Of a stretch of 64,000 bases of DNA, positions 42,844-51,366 are shown piece by piece. Numbering within the stretch: position 1 is the first letter of the stretch; each line of letters starts with the position of its first letter. The position numbers and the translations under genes were made by a program. A model generated the notes under the pieces. That model saw only the letters and a program-made list of their open reading frames with translations. It did not search any database and was not told the origin of the DNA. Origin of the DNA: Bog-473 sp963783965. GTDB lineage: Bacteria; Actinomycetota; Acidimicrobiia; Acidimicrobiales; RAAP-2. The stretch spans positions 186,001-250,000 of the forward strand of contig CAWAPQ010000008.1 of the NCBI GenBank assembly GCA_963783965.1, in the 5' to 3' direction.

Positions 42844-43047
42844 ATGAGCGCCATGCCGGCCGGATGGACGGAGCTGTCGGACAGTCCCCGCGTCGGCGCG
42901 CTCCCCGCACAGGCGCAGCGCCGGGCGGAACGCCGGGCCGGGCAGATGGTGGCCCGTCGCTCGCGCCGCCGCTGGGCCGTCGCCTCCGGTTCGGTCCTCG
43001 CCGCCTCCTTCGCCGGCACCGTGGTGATCTTGGAGTTGCTGCATTGA
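42844..43047 (+). CDS. Small single-pass membrane protein between nadD and rsfS
   Basis: 67 aa. Arg/Ala-rich cytoplasmic part (residues 20-45 with RRAERRAGQMVARRSRRRW) and one C-terminal membrane helix (WAVASGSVLAASFAGTVVILEL). ATG directly follows the nadD stop and its TGA overlaps the TTG of rsfS, so it is placed as a translated gene in a tight operon. Other actinobacteria carry an LCP-family (LytR) gene at this point; this protein is unrelated in size. Function unknown. Confidence 0.65.
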   Translation: MSAMPAGWTELSDSPRVGALPAQAQRRAERRAGQMVARRSRRRWAVASGSVLAASFAGTVVILELLH

Positions 43048-43433
43048 CCCCAGGCGTCGACGTGCACATCGAGGTGCCGCCGGCCGCGACGACCGCGGCG
43101 GAGTCGGCCGAGGCCAAGCTCGGGCGCGACACGGTGGTGCTCGGCATGGCCGAGCTCTTCGGAGTGGTCGACGCCTTTGTCATCACCAGCGCGCCGAACA
43201 CGCGCCACGTGCGAACCCTTGTGGAGGAGATCGAGCGCGGGGTGAAGGAGTCGCACGGCATCGCGCCCGTCCGCGTCGAGGGCCTCCAAGATGCCACCTG
43301 GGTCCTCATGGACTACGGCGACTTCATCGCGCACGTCTTCCTGCAAGAGACACGCGACTACTACGACCTCGAGCATTTGTGGTCGGGCGCGCCACGCGTG
43401 GAATGGCGGCGCCAGGTCGAGGACGCCGGCTGA
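43044..43433 (+). CDS. rsfS: Ribosome silencing factor RsfS
   Basis: 129 aa. The RsfS/YbeB/Iojap core runs VVLGMAELFGVVDAFVITSAPNTRHVRTLVEEIE and ends DFIAHVFLQETRDYYDLEHLWSGAP. It binds L14 on the 50S subunit and blocks subunit joining when nutrients are low. TTG 43044 overlaps the previous stop (TTGA); GTG 43062 is the next in-frame choice. Confidence 0.95.
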   Translation: MTPGVDVHIEVPPAATTAAESAEAKLGRDTVVLGMAELFGVVDAFVITSAPNTRHVRTLVEEIERGVKESHGIAPVRVEGLQDATWVLMDYGDFIAHVFLQETRDYYDLEHLWSGAPRVEWRRQVEDAG

Positions 43434-43475
43434 GCCCACCCGCTGGCGCGGGCCTGCAGCCGGCGACCCGCCGCA

Positions 43476-44063
43476 CTACAGGAAGTCGTACAGGTAGACG
43501 GGCGAGTTCACCTGCGAGCCGTTGGCGATGGGCACGCTGATGCGCTGCCCGTCGATCTCGAAGAGCACCCCCGTCGTCGGCCCGTTCTCGGCGCCGACGG
43601 TGGCGACGACCTGACCGACCGCCAGCTCGATGTTGGTGCCCGTGATCGCGCCGAAGGCCGCGTTCATGTTCACCGTCACGATGCCGGCCTGCGCCGTCGT
43701 CGACAGCACGGACACGTTGCTCGGAATGGCGGTGGTGAGGCCCTGCGTCGTCTCGGCCTTCGTCGGCCCGGCGAGCATGGACGTGATGACGGCGGTCAGA
43801 GGCGCCGGCGCGGCCACCACGCGCTGCGCCGAGGTCAGCTCGTTGCCCGCGTTGAGAAAGAAGACCTTGACCGGGACGAGCGATGTCGGCTTCGGCAGCG
43901 TGGTCGTGGTCGTGGGGAGGTGCGGGTCGAGGAGGTTGAACGGCACCTTCGACGGCGCCATGGTGCTGGGCGAGCCCTGCGTGGGGATGGCACAGCCGGC
44001 CGCCACCATGGCGCCGATCGGGAGCAACAGCACCAGGAGGCGCCGCGTCAGCCGCCGCCTCAT
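43476..44063 (-). CDS. GerMN-domain lipoprotein, short LpqB-like
   Basis: 195 aa. A lipoprotein signal (MRRRLTRRLLVLLLPIG, then MVAAGCAIP) gives lipid anchoring at the cysteine of AGC. One GerMN domain follows (LTAVITSMLAGPTKAETTQGLTTAIP, IELAVGQVVATV). Position after mtrA and mtrB matches lpqB, but mycobacterial LpqB is about three times longer with a beta-propeller C-terminus that is missing here. LpqB modulates MtrB from outside the membrane, and this short form may keep only that role (inference). ATG overlaps the kinase stop. Confidence 0.87.
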   Translation of the reverse strand: MRRRLTRRLLVLLLPIGAMVAAGCAIPTQGSPSTMAPSKVPFNLLDPHLPTTTTTLPKPTSLVPVKVFFLNAGNELTSAQRVVAAPAPLTAVITSMLAGPTKAETTQGLTTAIPSNVSVLSTTAQAGIVTVNMNAAFGAITGTNIELAVGQVVATVGAENGPTTGVLFEIDGQRISVPIANGSQVNSPVYLYDFL

Positions 44064-45484
44064 TCCTCGTCTCCGAGCTCGGCGCCGTCGTCCACCACGG
44101 GCAGGGTGAGGACGAAGCGGGCGCCGCCGCTGTCGGACGACTCGACCCGGACGTCGCCGTGCATGACGCGCATGTGCTCGGCGACCAGCGCCAGGCCGAG
44201 CCCGGTGCCGGTCCCGGTGCCCCGCTTCCCCGAGGCCGAGCCCCGGTAGAAGCGCTCGAAGATCTTCAGGCGCTCGAGGGGGTTGATGCCCGGCCCGTCG
44301 TCGTCGACCGTGACCTCGACCTGCGTGTCGTCGCCCGGTCCCACGGCGATGGCGGTGGCGCCGCCCCCGTAGTGGTCGGCGTTCTCCATGAGATTGACCA
44401 TGACACGTTCGAAGCGGCGTTTGTCGACGCCGACGCGCCACGAGCGCACGGCGGGGTCGATCTGCACCGCCGGCGGCCCCCCGGGGCCGTGGCTCACCAT
44501 GTGGCCGAAGCCCGTCTCGACCGAGCGCTGCACCAGCTCGGAGACGTTGACCTCCTCGAGGAAGATGTCGACGGGGCCCGCATCCGCCCGGGACATCTCG
44601 AGCAGGTCGCCCACCATGCGCTGAAAGCGCCGGAGGTCGTCGCTCAGGAGCTGCAGGGCCGCCTGGGAGCGGACCGGGAGGTCGTCGCGGTCGGCCTCCA
44701 GCACCTCGAGGGCCGCGGCGAGCGTCGTCAGCGGCGACCGCAGCTCGTGGCTGACGTCGGAGTTGAACCGGGCCTCCCGCTCGATGCGCTCCTGCAGCTG
44801 GTCCACCATGGCGTTGAACGAGTTGGTCAGGCCCTCGAGGTCGGGATCGGCGGCGTCGGTGTCGAGGCGCGTGTCGAGATCGCCGCCGGCGATGGCGCTG
44901 GCCGCGCGGGACACGTCGGTCAGCGGCCGCAACGAGCGCACGCTGGCGAAGCGGCCCAGACCGGTGCCGAGGAGGGTCGTGACCACGCCGGCGACGAAGA
45001 GAGTCAGGCCGAGGACCCGCAGCGTGTGGTCGAGGTCGGAGAGGTCGAACACCTCGAAGTAGAAGGCGTGGACCGACGGGATCGGGACGCCCACCCCGAT
45101 CTCGGCCGTCCCGTCGGGGGTGCGGTAGGTCTGCGTGGCCGCCGTCCCCGCCAGGACGTCCTTGCGCAGCTGCACCGGGATGGACGCGCTGACCGAGAGC
45201 GAGGACTCATAGGCCTTGGAGTGGTGGTAGAGCACGGAATGGGCGTCGGAGCCCGAGTCGATGCTGGCCAGTAGGGACACGTACTTCTGGGGCTTGGTCC
45301 CCTGGAGCAGGTCGCTGCGCACGAGGACGGCGTTGTTGAAGGCCTGGTGCTGCGCCGCCGACTCCCGGCCCGCCAGCAGGAAGTGGCGCACCGTGAAGTA
45401 GGACAGCCCACCCATCAGGATGGAGAGGATCAGCGCCCCGAGACCGAAGACGGCCGTGATGCGGGCGCCGATGCCCAGCTTCAC
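44060..45484 (-). CDS. mtrB: MtrB-like sensor histidine kinase
   Basis: 474 aa. First membrane segment at about 12-30, an extracytoplasmic sensor domain (30-150), second segment at 157-177, HAMP (about 180-235), HisKA with phosphoacceptor H246 in FNSDVSHELRSPL, and an HATPase domain with N box in NLMENADHY, G1 VDDDGPGI and G2 GTGTGTGLGLALV. The short C-terminal tail is acidic. Follows the regulator gene by 1 nt and overlaps the GerMN lipoprotein gene. In actinobacteria MtrAB controls cell division and wall hydrolases. Confidence 0.92.
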   Translation of the reverse strand: MKLGIGARITAVFGLGALILSILMGGLSYFTVRHFLLAGRESAAQHQAFNNAVLVRSDLLQGTKPQKYVSLLASIDSGSDAHSVLYHHSKAYESSLSVSASIPVQLRKDVLAGTAATQTYRTPDGTAEIGVGVPIPSVHAFYFEVFDLSDLDHTLRVLGLTLFVAGVVTTLLGTGLGRFASVRSLRPLTDVSRAASAIAGGDLDTRLDTDAADPDLEGLTNSFNAMVDQLQERIEREARFNSDVSHELRSPLTTLAAALEVLEADRDDLPVRSQAALQLLSDDLRRFQRMVGDLLEMSRADAGPVDIFLEEVNVSELVQRSVETGFGHMVSHGPGGPPAVQIDPAVRSWRVGVDKRRFERVMVNLMENADHYGGGATAIAVGPGDDTQVEVTVDDDGPGINPLERLKIFERFYRGSASGKRGTGTGTGLGLALVAEHMRVMHGDVRVESSDSGGARFVLTLPVVDDGAELGDEE

Positions 45485-45485
45485 G

Positions 45486-46169
45486 TCAAGGCACCAGCTT
45501 GTAGCCCATGCCCCTCACGGTGAGTATGTGCTGGGGCACCGCGGGATCCACCTCGACCTTGGTGCGCAAGCGACGGATGTGCACGTCGACCAGACGGCCG
45601 TCCCCGAAGTAGTCGTACCCCCAGACCCGGTCCAGGAGCTGCTCGCGGCTGAGCACCTTGTTGGGGCTGGCCGCCAGCTCGCAGAGCAGGCGGAACTCGG
45701 TCCGGGTGCAGTGCACCTCTTCACCGTTGAGGTGCCGCAGCACCCCCTGTTCCGGCAGCAGCTGGAGGTCGCCGAAGGTCAGCGCCCCGGGCTCCTCCTC
45801 CGCCGGCCGGGCCCGCCGCAACAGGGCCCGGATGCGGGCCGCCAGCTCCTTGGCCACGAACGGCTTGGTGACGTAGTCATCGGCTCCCGCCTCCAGACCG
45901 GCCACGACGTCGTGCGTGTCCGAGCGCGCCGTGACGATGATGATCGGCACGGCACTACTGCGCCGCAGGGCGCGGCAGCATTCGAAGCCGTCCATGCCCG
46001 GCAGCATGAGATCGATGAGCGCGACGTCGGGCGGTGCCTCGGCGAACATGTCGAGACCCTCTTCGCCGCTGGCGGCGTCCCTTACCTCGTAGCCTTCGCC
46101 CTCCAGGGCGAGGCGCATCGACGACCTGATGCGCTCATCGTCCTCGACGACCAGAATGCGTCCGCTCAT
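45486..46169 (-). CDS. mtrA: MtrA-like response regulator, OmpR family
   Basis: 227 aa. Receiver domain with acidic pair D10/D11, phosphoacceptor D53 (LIDLMLPGMDGF), T79 and K102 region (DDYVTKPF), then an OmpR/PhoB winged helix (about 130-227) ending HILTVRGMGYKLVP. ATG 46169 lies 11 nt after the solute-binding-protein stop. The length and motifs match MtrA. Confidence 0.93.
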   Translation of the reverse strand: MSGRILVVEDDERIRSSMRLALEGEGYEVRDAASGEEGLDMFAEAPPDVALIDLMLPGMDGFECCRALRRSSAVPIIIVTARSDTHDVVAGLEAGADDYVTKPFVAKELAARIRALLRRARPAEEEPGALTFGDLQLLPEQGVLRHLNGEEVHCTRTEFRLLCELAASPNKVLSREQLLDRVWGYDYFGDGRLVDVHIRRLRTKVEVDPAVPQHILTVRGMGYKLVP

Positions 46170-46180
46170 CAGCCCCCAGC

Positions 46181-47842
46181 TCAGCTGATCCAGATCTGGG
46201 TCGGCCAGATGGAGCCCCCGATCATGCCGTAGGCCGGCTGGCCGTTCGGCGTGGTCGGGTTGTTGAAGTTCTGCACGGTCGGGTCGCCGATGACGGCCCA
46301 GACGGCGCGGTCGGTCCACAGGTAGGGGAGGTCGAGCGCCAGGCGCTTGTTCACCGTCTGGTAGGCCGTCTCCCGCTCGCTCTTGTCGGTGCTGGCCCGG
46401 CCGGTGAGGAGGGCCTTCTCAATGGTGGGGTCGGCGTTCCGGGCCATGTTGATGGACAACGCCCCGGAGCTGACCGTGGTCGTGCTCCAGAAGATGTAGT
46501 TGAGGTCCGGGTCCACCGCACCGAACTGGCGCCATCCCAGCGCCTGGTACTTCCCGGCCAGTGCGTTGTTGATGGTGTCGTTCTGTTGCACGATGTTGGT
46601 CTTGACCTGGAAGCCGACCTGCCCCCAGGCCTGCTCCAGGTACTGGGCCGCGCGGATGGCCGCCGGCGAGTTGGTCGACCCGTACGAGAAGGTGATCGGC
46701 CCGCCCTTCGCCTTGGCGGCCGCCTTGACCAGCTTGGAGGCCGCACCCGGGTTGTAGGCCGGGTACTTGGTGGTCGAGTAGTAGGGGGACCCCGCGACGA
46801 ACAGGCCGTTGCTCACCGGGAGGACGCCCTCGTCAATGACCTTGGCGTACTGCTGTCGATTGATGGCCATGGCGGCCGCCCGCCGGACGTTGGCGTCGTT
46901 GAAGGGCTCGGCCAGGCAGTTGAGCTGCACGCAGTTCATGTCGGGCTCGCCGGCGACGTGCGTGCTGTCGTCGATGTACGAGTAGCTGTGGTTGCCCCGG
47001 AACTGGGTGATGATCTGGGGGGTGTCGGTGATCATCAGGTCGATCGTGCCCGACTTGAGCGCCTCCGCGCGGGCCGACTCGTCGGGGATCGGCTTGTAGG
47101 TGATCTGCGACAGGTAGGGCATGCCCTTGCGCCAGTAGTTCGGGTTGGCCGTGGCGGTGAAGTGGTCGTTGGGGACCCACTCCTTGAAGACGAAGGGACC
47201 GGTGCCGACCGGGTGCGACGTGCCATTGGGGTTGGCCAGCATGGACGGTGCCGCCATGTAGGCGATCTGGCCACCGATGCCACCGGCGAGGTAGAAGGGG
47301 AACGGGACCCAGGGTTCCTTGAAGGTGATCGTCACGGCCTGCGGGCCGGTCTGGGTGATCGAGACCAGGGTCGGACTGAGGACGACGCCGGTGAGCAGCG
47401 ACTTGGCCTGGGCCTGGAAGTTGGTGAGCAGCGCGGCGCCGTTGCACGGCGTGCCGTCGTGGAACACGACGTTGGGGCGCAGGGTCACGGTCCAGGCGGT
47501 GTAGGAGGAATTGGGCACGACGGATTCGGCCAGGTAGGGCGCCCAGTCCCCGTTGGCCAGAATGATCGTCAGCGGGTCGAACACGGTGCGGGCGTACATG
47601 ACGCCGACCTCGTCGAAGCGCGCCTGGGTCGGGTCGAAGCCGGACTCCTCGGCGTCCACGCCAAAGACCAGGGAGCCGCCCTTCTTGGGGGTCTTCTTCG
47701 ACACTCCGTTGCGGTCGGGGCCGTTCGTGACGGCGCCGGCGATGCCGTCCAGGCCCAGGCCCAGTGCCCCCGCGCCCGCCACACCCGCCGCGGCAGCTGC
47801 TCCACCCAGCAGCACCGAGCGACGATCAAATCTCGAGACCAT
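46181..47842 (-). CDS. Tat-exported family 5 solute-binding protein (peptide type), orphan
   Basis: 553 aa. A twin-arginine signal (VSRFDRRSVLLGGAAAAAG) replaces the usual lipobox; no Cys is present at the cleavage region, so it should be released or membrane-held by the signal. The body is a DppA/OppA-type protein (GGSLVFGVDAEESGFDPTQ, VTLRPNVVFHDGTP, ANPNYWRKGMPYL, FNDANVRRAAAMAINRQQYAKV). ATG 47842 with GGAGGA 3 nt upstream. No permease or ATPase genes for peptide uptake are nearby; the gene is instead followed by mtrA after 11 nt. Confidence 0.9.
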   Translation of the reverse strand: MVSRFDRRSVLLGGAAAAAGVAGAGALGLGLDGIAGAVTNGPDRNGVSKKTPKKGGSLVFGVDAEESGFDPTQARFDEVGVMYARTVFDPLTIILANGDWAPYLAESVVPNSSYTAWTVTLRPNVVFHDGTPCNGAALLTNFQAQAKSLLTGVVLSPTLVSITQTGPQAVTITFKEPWVPFPFYLAGGIGGQIAYMAAPSMLANPNGTSHPVGTGPFVFKEWVPNDHFTATANPNYWRKGMPYLSQITYKPIPDESARAEALKSGTIDLMITDTPQIITQFRGNHSYSYIDDSTHVAGEPDMNCVQLNCLAEPFNDANVRRAAAMAINRQQYAKVIDEGVLPVSNGLFVAGSPYYSTTKYPAYNPGAASKLVKAAAKAKGGPITFSYGSTNSPAAIRAAQYLEQAWGQVGFQVKTNIVQQNDTINNALAGKYQALGWRQFGAVDPDLNYIFWSTTTVSSGALSINMARNADPTIEKALLTGRASTDKSERETAYQTVNKRLALDLPYLWTDRAVWAVIGDPTVQNFNNPTTPNGQPAYGMIGGSIWPTQIWIS

Positions 47843-47924
47843 CGGTCCTCCATTCACGAACCCACCGGACCCCCCGAAGGTTCTCGGGCGACGTTAGTGC
47901 CCAGGATCCCCTGCGTGGGGGCGG

Positions 47925-47930
47925 TACGGT
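47925..47930 (+). promoter_or_regulatory. TACGGT -10 box upstream of xerC
   Basis: TACGGT ends 7 nt before GTG 47938 in the 95-nt gap divergent from the solute-binding-protein gene. Confidence 0.5.
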
Positions 47931-47937
47931 TGCCGAC

Positions 47938-48798
47938 GTGTCGGCCGACTGGGATCTGCCGGGGTTTTCCGCCTGGCTGGGCGGCCGGGCCGCGGCAACC
48001 CGCAAGGCGTACCTGAGCGACCTCGCCGGCTTCGCCGACTTCATGTCCCGAAGCGACGTCGACGGCCCGCAGGGCGTCGACCGCCTCCACCTGCGTCGGT
48101 ACCTGGCGTCCTTGGGCACGCGCAAGCTGGCCCGCGCCACCATCGCCCGCAAGGCGGCGGCGCTGCGTTGCTACTTCTCCTGGCAGGTCCGGCAGGGTCG
48201 CCTCGACGTCGATCCGGCCCGTTCGCTGCGTGCCCCGTCCGGTGGCGGACGCCTGCCCCGCGTGCTCTCGAGCAGCGAGATGACGTCCCTGCTCGACGTC
48301 CCGACCGGGACGCCGGTGGACCGGCGCGACCTGGCCATCCTGGAGCTGCTCTACGCGGCCGGGCTCCGCGTCTCCGAGCTCTGCGGCCTCGACCGCAGCG
48401 ACATCGACCTGCGCGGGCGGACCGTGACCGTGCTGGGCAAGGGGAGCAAGCAGCGGCGGGTGCCGGTGCACGACGCCGCCGTGACGGCGCTGCGGGCCTG
48501 GCTCGAAGACGGGCGTGACGCCATGGAAGGCCCGGCCGAGGCGGCCTTCGTCAACCGCCGCGGGGCTCGGCTCGGGCCCCGCGACGTGCGGCGCATCCTC
48601 GACCGTCGGTCCGCCTCGCCGACCCATCCCCATGCGCTGCGGCACACCTACGCCACCCACCTGCTCGACGGCGGGGCCGATCTGCGGGTGGTCCAGGAGC
48701 TTCTCGGCCACGCCAGCCTGGCCACCACCCAGGTCTACACCCACGTCAGCAAGGAGCGCCTCCGCGCCGTCTACGGCGAGACCCACCCCCGGGCCTGA
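47938..48798 (+). CDS. xerC: Tyrosine recombinase XerC/XerD type
   Basis: 286 aa. SAM-like N-terminal domain (GFSAWLGGRAAATRKAYLSDLAGFADF region) and catalytic domain with Arg in AAGLRVSELCGL, Lys in GKGSKQRRV, H-x-x-R in HALRHTYATH, His in LLGHASL and nucleophile Tyr in TTQVYTHVS. It resolves chromosome dimers at dif. No dif-like site or integron nearby, and the position before rpsB is the usual actinobacterial one, so it is a housekeeping enzyme and not a mobile integrase. Confidence 0.93.
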   Translation: MSADWDLPGFSAWLGGRAAATRKAYLSDLAGFADFMSRSDVDGPQGVDRLHLRRYLASLGTRKLARATIARKAAALRCYFSWQVRQGRLDVDPARSLRAPSGGGRLPRVLSSSEMTSLLDVPTGTPVDRRDLAILELLYAAGLRVSELCGLDRSDIDLRGRTVTVLGKGSKQRRVPVHDAAVTALRAWLEDGRDAMEGPAEAAFVNRRGARLGPRDVRRILDRRSASPTHPHALRHTYATHLLDGGADLRVVQELLGHASLATTQVYTHVSKERLRAVYGETHPRA

Positions 48799-48830
48799 GG
48801 TCTCCCGAGCCTGAGGGCCCGCTGAACGGC

Positions 48831-48836
48831 TAGCAT
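48831..48836 (+). promoter_or_regulatory. TAGCAT candidate -10 box of the rpsB operon
   Basis: TAGCAT lies about 120 nt before rpsB. A small hairpin (CCCACC 48844-48849, GGTGGG 48854-48859) would be at the 5' end of the leader. No good -35 seen. Confidence 0.3.
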
Positions 48837-48954
48837 GGTCCGGCCCACCAGAGGGTGGGTGGCAGTACCGACCAACATCACCTGCGCGCGTTCCACGGTC
48901 GTCGCCAACGGGCGACGCTGCGCCAGGGGAGCAACCGACTGGAGGAGTCAAACT

Positions 48955-49837
48955 ATGGCCGTCGTTTCCATGCGACAGCTTCTGGAAGCCGGGGTCCACT
49001 TCGGCCACCAGACGCGCCGATGGAACCCGAAGATGAAGCGCTTCATTCTTGGTGAGCGCAACGGGATCTATCTCATCGATCTGCGCAAGACGCTCACCGG
49101 CGTCGAGTCCGCCTACTCCTTCGTGCGGGATCTCGTGGCCGACGGCGGCACGATCCTGTTCGTGGGGACGAAGAAGCAGACCCAGGGCCCCGTGGCCGAG
49201 TACGCCGAGGCGTGCAACATGCCCTACGTCAACCAACGCTGGCTGGGCGGCATGCTGACCAACTTCGCCACGGTGTCGGGCCGGGTGAAGCGCATGCAGG
49301 AGCTGCGGACCATGGAGGCCGCCGGCGACTTCGACGGCATGCCCAAGCGTGAGGCCCTGCAGCACACCCGCGAGCTCGAGAAGCTGAGCCGCAACCTCGG
49401 CGGTATCGCCAACCTCGAACGGCTGCCCAACGCGGTGTTCGTCATCGACACCAAGAAGGAGCACATCGCGGTGACCGAGGCCCGCAAGCTCGGCCTGCCG
49501 GTCGTGGCGGTCGTGGACACCAACTGCGACCCCGATGTCATCGACTACGTGATCCCGGGGAACGACGACGCCATCCGCTCGGGCTCGCTCATGTGCCGGG
49601 TCATCGCCGACGCCGTGGTGGAGGGCCGCTTCATCGCCGAGCACCGCCGCAAGTTGGCTCCGCCGCCGCCCGAGGACAGCGGCCCGTCCTCGGCCCCGCG
49701 TCCCCGTCGGGCCCAGGCCGCCGCTGCCGCGGCCGCGGCACCCGCCGCTCCCCGCCGCCGCCGCCGCAAGCCCGGCCCCGAGCCCGGCCCCGGCGCCGGC
49801 CGCAACCGCCAGCCCCGAGCCGGCAGAGGTGGCCTGA
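48955..49837 (+). CDS. rpsB: 30S ribosomal protein S2, tail frameshifted
   Basis: Start ATG 48955 with GGAGGAG 8 nt upstream. The S2 core is intact (MRQLLEAGVHFGHQTRRWNPKM to the IPGNDDAIRS region and VEGRFIAEHRRK). After an Ala-rich stretch the frame meets CCCC at 49750-49753. Removing one C there gives a typical Ala/Pro tail ending SPEPAEVA and TGA at 49835-49837, 2 nt before the tsf GTG. Without the correction the frame runs as an Arg/Gly tail straight into tsf, giving a 559-aa S2/EF-Ts fusion. The interval length is 3n+1, as expected for one extra base. Confidence 0.88.
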
Positions 49838-49839
49838 TC

Positions 49840-50634
49840 GTGGCCAGCTACACCGCCAAGGACGTGTCGGCCCTGCGCCAGATGACCGGCGCCGGCATCC
49901 TCGACTGCCGGAACGCCCTCGAGGAGACTGGGGGGGATCTGGAGGAGGCCGCCAAATTGCTGCGTGAGAGAGGACTGGCCGGCGCCGCCAAGCGGGCCGA
50001 CCGTGAAGCCTCCGAAGGCGCCGCCGCCGTGGCCCGTTCCGGTGACGCCGCCGCCGTCGTCGAGCTCCGCTGCGAGACCGACTTCGTGGCCAAGGCCGAT
50101 GAGTTCGTTGCCCTGACCGACGAGCTCGCCGCGCTGGTCGCCGCCAAGGGCGAGGACGCCGCGGCCGAGCTCGACGACGCCATCGACGGGCTGCGCTCGA
50201 CGCTCAAGGAGAACATCTCCATCGGACGGGTGCGCCGGCTGGTCGCCGAGCCCGGCCAGCTGCTCGACACCTACCTGCACCGGCAGGCGGGACGCGGCGT
50301 CAACGCCGTGGCCGTGGTCATCGAGGGCGGCACCGATGAATTGGCGCACGACATCGCCGTGCACATCGCCTTCACCAAGCCGCAGTACCTGAGCCGCGAC
50401 GAGGTCCCAGAGGCCGACGTGGCGGCCGAGCGGGAGACGTTGACGACGATCTCGCGCAACGAGGGCAAGCCCGAGGCCGCCATGGAGAAGATCGTGGAGG
50501 GCCGCCTGACGGGCTGGTTCAAGGAGCGGGTGCTGCTCGATCAGGCCTACGTGCGTGACGAGAAGCAGACGATCGCGGGCATGCTGGGCTCGGCCCGCAT
50601 CGTTTCGTTCGCGCAGGTCGTCATCGGCGCCTGA
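49840..50634 (+). CDS. tsf: Translation elongation factor Ts
   Basis: 264 aa from GTG 49840. N-terminal UBA-like ASYTAKDVSALRQMTGAGILDCR, the nucleotide-exchange motif CETDFVAK, and core domains to EGRLTGWFKERVLLDQAYV. It recycles EF-Tu-GDP. As given, the reading frame is open back into rpsB; a start here is supported by the normal N-terminus and by the S2 stop in the corrected frame. Confidence 0.95.
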   Translation: MASYTAKDVSALRQMTGAGILDCRNALEETGGDLEEAAKLLRERGLAGAAKRADREASEGAAAVARSGDAAAVVELRCETDFVAKADEFVALTDELAALVAAKGEDAAAELDDAIDGLRSTLKENISIGRVRRLVAEPGQLLDTYLHRQAGRGVNAVAVVIEGGTDELAHDIAVHIAFTKPQYLSRDEVPEADVAAERETLTTISRNEGKPEAAMEKIVEGRLTGWFKERVLLDQAYVRDEKQTIAGMLGSARIVSFAQVVIGA

Positions 50635-50645
50635 CGCTGCTGCCC

Positions 50646-51366
50646 GTGGGAGAACCGCGTCGGATCGTGCTGAAGATGTCGGGGGAGGCGCTGGCCTCTG
50701 CCGCCTCCGACGAGACAATCGACGCCGCCACCGTGGAGCGCATGGCCAAGGAGATGGCCCGCGCCATGGACGGCGGGGGTCTCGAGCTCGCCGTCGTCGT
50801 CGGCGGCGGCAACATCTGGCGCGGCACCACGGGCGCCAGCGGCGGCATGGACCGTGCCACCTCCGACACCATGGGCATGCTGGGGACGGTCATCAACGCC
50901 CTGGCCCTCCAAGATGCGCTCGAGCAGCAGGACCAGCCCACCCGCGTCCTCGAGCGCGCTCTCCATGGCCGAGGTGGCCGAGCCCTACATCCGGCGCCGG
51001 GCCATCCGCCACCTCGAGAAGGGCCGCATCGTCGTCTTCGCCGCCGGCATGGGGAACCCGTTCTTCACCACGGACACCCCGGCCGCGCTGCGGGCCGCCG
51101 AAATCGGGGCCGAGCTGCTCTGCAAGGGCACCCACTCCGGGGTCGACGGCGTCTACAGCGCCGACCCCAAGCTGGACCCGACGGCCACCCGCTACGAAGA
51201 GGTCTCCTTCATGGAGGTCATCAACAAGGACCTCCGGGTGATGGATCTCACCGCCATCACCTTCTGCAAGGACAACAACCTGCCCATCCGGGTCTTCGAC
51301 CTCATGGTCCCCGGCAACATCCCTCGTGCCCTCAGCGGTGAAGAGATCGGTACGCTGGTCCGCTGA
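50646..51366 (+). pseudogene. pyrH: Uridylate kinase gene with a 1-nt frameshift
   Basis: Frame 1 covers MGEPRRIVLKMSGEALA to PTRVL, including the ATP/UMP site VVVGGGNIWRG; frame 2 resumes SALSMAEVAEPYIRRRAIRHLEKGR and runs to the normal C-terminus. Removing the G at about 50952 (codons GTC CTC then AGC GCG) restores a 239-aa protein, the usual length, and the span is 3n+1. UMP kinase is essential, so the lesion is probably a sequence error rather than true loss. The stop overlaps the frr start (TGATG). Confidence 0.9.

Noticed and set aside
43434..43475. Terminator between convergent rsfS and the GerMN lipoprotein gene
   Set aside because: Only a 5-bp CCCGC/GCGGG stem without a T-run is present; too weak to call.
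47938..48798. Tyrosine recombinase as the integrase of a mobile element
   Set aside because: It has XerC length and motifs, stands in the conserved place before rpsB, and no attachment repeats, tRNA or cargo genes are near.
48955..50634. A genuine S2/EF-Ts fusion protein
   Set aside because: A single-base correction gives normal ends for both genes, and three similar 1-nt breaks lie close by. Kept only as a finding to verify.
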